Part shown: one piece after another, positions 61,032 through 64,000 of the stretch
Layout: each line of letters starts with the position of its first letter
How positions within the stretch are numbered: the stretch's first letter is position 1
Assembly: GCA_037190485.1 (NCBI GenBank)
Contig: JBBCJB010000023.1
Location: forward strand, 1 to 64,000
Length of the DNA stretch: 64,000 bases
Source: Parapedobacter sp037190485
Lineage (GTDB): Bacteria; Bacteroidota; Bacteroidia; Sphingobacteriales; Sphingobacteriaceae
Direction: 5' to 3'
Made by a program: the position numbers and the translations under genes
The notes under the pieces: model-generated
Told to the model about the DNA's origin: nothing
The model's database searches: none
The model's input: the letters and a program-made list of their open reading frames with translations, nothing else

Positions 61032-61475
61032 ATGGAAGTAATTTTGAAGCAAGACATCAAGAAGCTGGGTGAAAAGGATGACGTGGTCACGGTGAAACCC
61101 GGATACGGACGCAATTACCTCATCCCACAAGGGTTTGCCGTGTTGGCCACGGAATCGGCGAAGAAAGTACTGGCCGAGAACGTTCGCCAAGCGCAATTCA
61201 AGCAAGACAAGATCAAGAACGATGCCACTGCCTTGGCCGCCAAATTGGAAAGCATCAAACTGACCATCGGCGCGAAAGCCGGCGAAACCGGCAAGATCTT
61301 CGGATCGGTGAATAGCATCCAAGTGGCTGAAGCCCTGAAGAAACAAGGCATCGAAGTGGATCGCCGCCGCATCACGTTCGAGCAAGACCCTAAGGTCTTG
61401 GGCGAATACGTTGCCAACCTCAACCTCCACAAGGAAGTCAAGGTGCAACTACCCTTCGAAGTGGTTGCGGAGTAA
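61032..61475 (+). CDS. rplI: Ribosomal protein L9
   Basis: A 147-residue 50S protein: MEVILKQDIKKLGEKDDVVTVKPGYGRNYLIPQGFAVLAT (N-domain), a long connecting helix, and the C-domain with TGKIFGSVNSIQVAEALKKQGIEVDRRRI. Last gene of the operon, followed by a terminator. Confidence 0.97.
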   Translation: MEVILKQDIKKLGEKDDVVTVKPGYGRNYLIPQGFAVLATESAKKVLAENVRQAQFKQDKIKNDATALAAKLESIKLTIGAKAGETGKIFGSVNSIQVAEALKKQGIEVDRRRITFEQDPKVLGEYVANLNLHKEVKVQLPFEVVAE

Positions 61476-61506
61476 CGCGACGCACGATTTTCCGCAAGTA
61501 ACGATT

Positions 61507-61539
61507 AAGGCGCCCCACCAGGCGCCTTATTTTTTTTTC
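61507..61539 (+). terminator. Terminator of rpsF-rpsR-rplI
   Basis: AAGGCGCC (61507-61514) and GGCGCCTT (61521-61528) around a 6-base loop, followed by A and a run of T residues. Confidence 0.9.
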
Positions 61540-61641
61540 CAGAAATATGCCCGGATTTGCTCCATCCGTTTGGCCGTTCGCCAAAAAAACAGCATATTTA
61601 AGGACTCTTTCGTTTGAACCCATTAAACTAACGCCGCTATC

Positions 61642-62775
61642 GTGAATGTAGCCATCATCAAAGAAAGCAGATCCGGAGAGCGCCGCGTAGCCCTTACGCC
61701 CGAAACCGTGCGATCGTTGACCAAGGCCGGCTTTACCTGCGCTGTCGAATCGGCGGCGGGCCATGCCTCCGGTTTTGCCGACGGCGCCTATGCGCAAGCC
61801 GGCGCAACACTCGTACCGGATCAGGAATCGCTGTTGAAATCAGCAGACGTATTGCTTAAGGTGAACGCCCCCACTCCCGAAGAGTTAAACCTGCTCCGTG
61901 CAGGCTGTACGACCATCTCCTTTCTCTATGCCCACACCGCGCCCGACCTGGTTGCCGTCTATGAACAGAAAGGGCTGTCGGCATTTGCCATGGATGCCAT
62001 TCCGCGCATCTCGCGGGCACAGAAAATGGATGCCCTGAGTTCGCAAGCCAACCTGGCCGGCTACAAAGCCGTGCTACTAGGCGCGAATGCGCTGGGCAAG
62101 ATATTCCCGTTGATGATGACCGCCGCCGGTACCATCACACCGGCCAAGGTATTGGTTTTCGGGGCCGGGGTTGCCGGGTTGCAAGCCATCGCCACCGCCA
62201 AACGGCTGGGTGCCGTGGTGGAAGTCACGGACGTGCGGCCCGAGACCAAGGAACAGGTGGCGTCGCTGGGTGGCCGATTCCTGCAAGTGGAGGGCGAGGG
62301 TGTGGAGACGACTGGTGGGTATGCCAAGGAAGTATCGGCAGCCTACCTCCTGAAGCAGCGCGAACTTGTGGCCAAACACGTCGCCGAAGCGGACCTGGTC
62401 ATAACCACCGCGCTCGTCATCGGCAAAAAGGCCCCGACCTTGGTGACCGCAGAGATGGTCGAAACCATGAAGCCCGGAGCCGTCATCGTTGACATGGCCG
62501 TCGAATCGGGCGGCAACTGCGAACTCAGCGAGCCGGGCAAGACCGTGGTCAAGCATGGCGTCATCCTCATCGGCGAGACCAACCTGCCGTCGCTGCTGCC
62601 CGTCAATGCCAGCGAACTCTATGCGCGCAACATCAGTACCCTGCTGCTTCACCTGGCCGGCAAAGACGGCTTCAACTGGCAGCTGGACGAGGAAATCACC
62701 AAGGGTGCGCTCATCGTCCACAACGGACGGCTCATCCATCCATTCACGATAGCACTTTTAAACAAAACGACATGA
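61642..62775 (+). CDS. pntAA: NAD(P) transhydrogenase alpha subunit part 1
   Basis: A 377-residue soluble NAD(H)-binding domain I of the proton-translocating transhydrogenase. It starts at a GTG (MNVAIIKESRSGERRVALTPETV) and shows FLYAHTAPDLV, AMDAIPRISRAQKMDALSSQANLAGYKAV, the NAD motif VLVFGAGVAGLQAIATAKRLGAVVEVTDVR, the AGCTTISF and VDMAVESGGNCELSEPG blocks. A separate gene for the short membrane part follows, as in three-subunit enzymes. Confidence 0.95.
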   Translation: MNVAIIKESRSGERRVALTPETVRSLTKAGFTCAVESAAGHASGFADGAYAQAGATLVPDQESLLKSADVLLKVNAPTPEELNLLRAGCTTISFLYAHTAPDLVAVYEQKGLSAFAMDAIPRISRAQKMDALSSQANLAGYKAVLLGANALGKIFPLMMTAAGTITPAKVLVFGAGVAGLQAIATAKRLGAVVEVTDVRPETKEQVASLGGRFLQVEGEGVETTGGYAKEVSAAYLLKQRELVAKHVAEADLVITTALVIGKKAPTLVTAEMVETMKPGAVIVDMAVESGGNCELSEPGKTVVKHGVILIGETNLPSLLPVNASELYARNISTLLLHLAGKDGFNWQLDEEITKGALIVHNGRLIHPFTIALLNKTT

Positions 62776-63095
62776 CGACCGATACACTCTTGATCCTGTT
62801 ATACATCCTCGTGCTGGCAGGCTTCGTAGGCTTCGAATTGATTTCGAAGGTGCCACCTACCCTGCACACGCCATTGTTATCGGCCACCAATGCCATCGCC
62901 GGCATCACCATCGTGGGCGCCCTGCTGGCCTCTGGGGCCATGGGCTGGCCCGCCAGCAAGATCCTGGGGATCTCGGCGCTGTTCCTGGCCACGCTCAATG
63001 TCGTCAGTGGCTATGTCGTCACCGATCGGATGCTGCAGATGTTCAAGAGCCGGAAAGTCGAAAAGTCCGAAAGTCCGAAAACCGGAAAATCTTAA
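62772..63095 (+). CDS. pntAB: NAD(P) transhydrogenase alpha subunit part 2 (membrane)
   Basis: A 107-residue membrane subunit with three to four helices (LLILLYILVLAGFVGFELISKVPPTLHTPLLSATNAIAGITIVGALLASG, ILGISALFLATLNVVSGYVVTDRMLQMF). The VPPTLHTPLMS-like block is conserved in domain II. A 15-residue polar tail has short repeats (SESPKTGKS). The ATG overlaps the pntAA stop by 4 bases. Confidence 0.94.
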   Translation: MTTDTLLILLYILVLAGFVGFELISKVPPTLHTPLLSATNAIAGITIVGALLASGAMGWPASKILGISALFLATLNVVSGYVVTDRMLQMFKSRKVEKSESPKTGKS

Positions 63096-63106
63096 CCAGG
63101 CACCTC

Positions 63107-64000
63107 ATGGATTATCCCTTACTCATCAAAACCGCCTACCTGATCGCCGCGGTGCTTTTCATCGTCGGCATCAAGATGCTCGGGAAAACACCGACCGCAC
63201 GGAAAGGGAATGCGCTATCGGCGGGTGCGATGGCCATCGCCATTGCCGCGACCCTGCTCGACCAACAGGTGTTGAGCTACACCGAGATCTTTGCCACCAT
63301 ACTCGTCGCATCCACCATCGGCGTCATCGCCGCCCGAAAGGTCGAGATGACGGCCATGCCCGAAATGATTGCGTTGCTCAACGGATTCGGTGGTCTCGCG
63401 TCGGCCTTGGTATCCACGTCGGAATATTGGCGGATGGCCCAGGAAACCCAAGACGGCGTGACCGCGACCATCGGGATCAGTATCGCATTGAGCACCGTCA
63501 TCGGGGCCGTCACCTTTTCAGGCTCGATGGTCGCGTTCGGGAAGCTCAAAGGCATCATCACCGGCAGGGCCATCGTTTTCACGGGTCAACACATCCTCAA
63601 TGGCTTGCTCTTTGCCGCCACCGTGGGCTGTTCGGTGCTGATGATCCTGCAACCCGATGCCTCGCTCTGGGTGCGTTGCATGCTTGGCCTCGCGTTGCTT
63701 TTGGGCATCCTGGTCGTGCTGCCCATCGGCGGTGCGGATATGCCGGTCGTGATTGCCTTGCTCAACTCGTATACTGGCATCGCGGCGGCGGCCACAGGCT
63801 TCGTCCTGAACAACCACGTGCTGATCATCACGGGCGCAGTGGTCGGCACGGCGGGCCTCATCCTTACGCAGATCATGTGCAAGGCCATGAATCGCTCGCT
63901 GAAGAACGTCGTGCTCGGCGGGTTTGGGCAAACCAACGCGTCATCGGCCGATGACGCGAGCGACATCGTGGTCAAGGAAGTCGGCGTCGAAGAAAGCGCC
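63107..64000 (+). CDS. pntB: NAD(P) transhydrogenase beta subunit, 3' end outside window
   Basis: Read directly from the ATG at 63107: MDYPLLIKTAYLIAAVLFIVGIKMLGKTPTARKGNALSAGAMAIAIAATLL and EMTAMPEMIALLNGFGGLASALVS, with the FGGLAS motif of domain II. 298 codons are open to the window end; full PntB is about 460 residues, so the NADP-binding domain III is not visible. Multiple membrane helices carry the proton channel with PntAB. The operon makes NADPH from NADH using proton motive force. Confidence 0.94.
   Translation, partial: MDYPLLIKTAYLIAAVLFIVGIKMLGKTPTARKGNALSAGAMAIAIAATLLDQQVLSYTEIFATILVASTIGVIAARKVEMTAMPEMIALLNGFGGLASALVSTSEYWRMAQETQDGVTATIGISIALSTVIGAVTFSGSMVAFGKLKGIITGRAIVFTGQHILNGLLFAATVGCSVLMILQPDASLWVRCMLGLALLLGILVVLPIGGADMPVVIALLNSYTGIAAAATGFVLNNHVLIITGAVVGTAGLILTQIMCKAMNRSLKNVVLGGFGQTNASSADDASDIVVKEVGVEESA

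Overview
The window is a chromosomal segment of a GC-rich member of the Bacteroidota, probably on the Sphingobacteriia/Chitinophagia side. Evidence for the phylum: a SusC/SusD outer-membrane pair, several TonB-dependent or barrel receptors, GLPGLI, PepSY-like, DUF5689, DUF1573 and DUF2795 family proteins, a long-form NusB, and promoters of the TTTG-N19/20-TAnnTTTG type found only in this phylum. No rRNA, tRNA, CRISPR array or intact insertion sequence was seen.

Layout. 1-5.7 kb is an accessory, decaying region: the end of a membrane protein gene, a PQQ-type sugar dehydrogenase, shattered duplicate copies of the first gene, a frameshifted Rpn/PD-(D/E)XK transposase-type gene with a stand-alone tail protein, a 20-unit 21-bp minisatellite, and a four-gene cassette of small proteins ending in a fibronectin III protein. 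5.8-13.5 kb holds a cold-shock protein, a GLPGLI/outer-membrane receptor pair, palindromes that contain promoters, an M20 dipeptidase, an acyltransferase, a LolD-type ATPase and a DUF2795 protein. 13.5-15 kb has tcdA and a TatD hydrolase. 15.0-18.7 kb is a trpD-F-B-A operon preceded by a ribosome-mediated attenuator, whose leader peptide carries three consecutive Trp codons.

18.7-31.5 kb carries a PepSY-like protein, an NfeD/flotillin pair, an RsmB-type methyltransferase, a substrate-binding lipoprotein overlapping guaA, fba, a TonB receptor, a secreted protein and two Rossmann-fold proteins. 31.8-40.4 kb has a divergent DASH-type photolyase, sucA-sucB, GtrA, a GT39-like glycosyltransferase and a barrel-like protein. 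40.4-51.7 kb is a glycerol block (DeoR-family repressor, glpD, glpK, glpF) followed by SusC, SusD and DUF5689 genes.

51.7-64 kb is mostly housekeeping: an MBL exonuclease, coaE, a YbbR-like protein, yajC, a DUF1573 protein, nusB, a leucine-dehydrogenase-like gene lacking the catalytic lysine, an ABC exporter half with a D-for-E Walker B, rplU with an extended rpmA, rpsF-rpsR-rplI, and the three-subunit transhydrogenase genes pntAA-pntAB-pntB, the last cut by the window end.

The best regulatory finding is the trp leader attenuator. The best unexplained structures are the 21-bp repeat array, the palindromic promoters upstream of the dipeptidase, and the decayed duplications at the left end.
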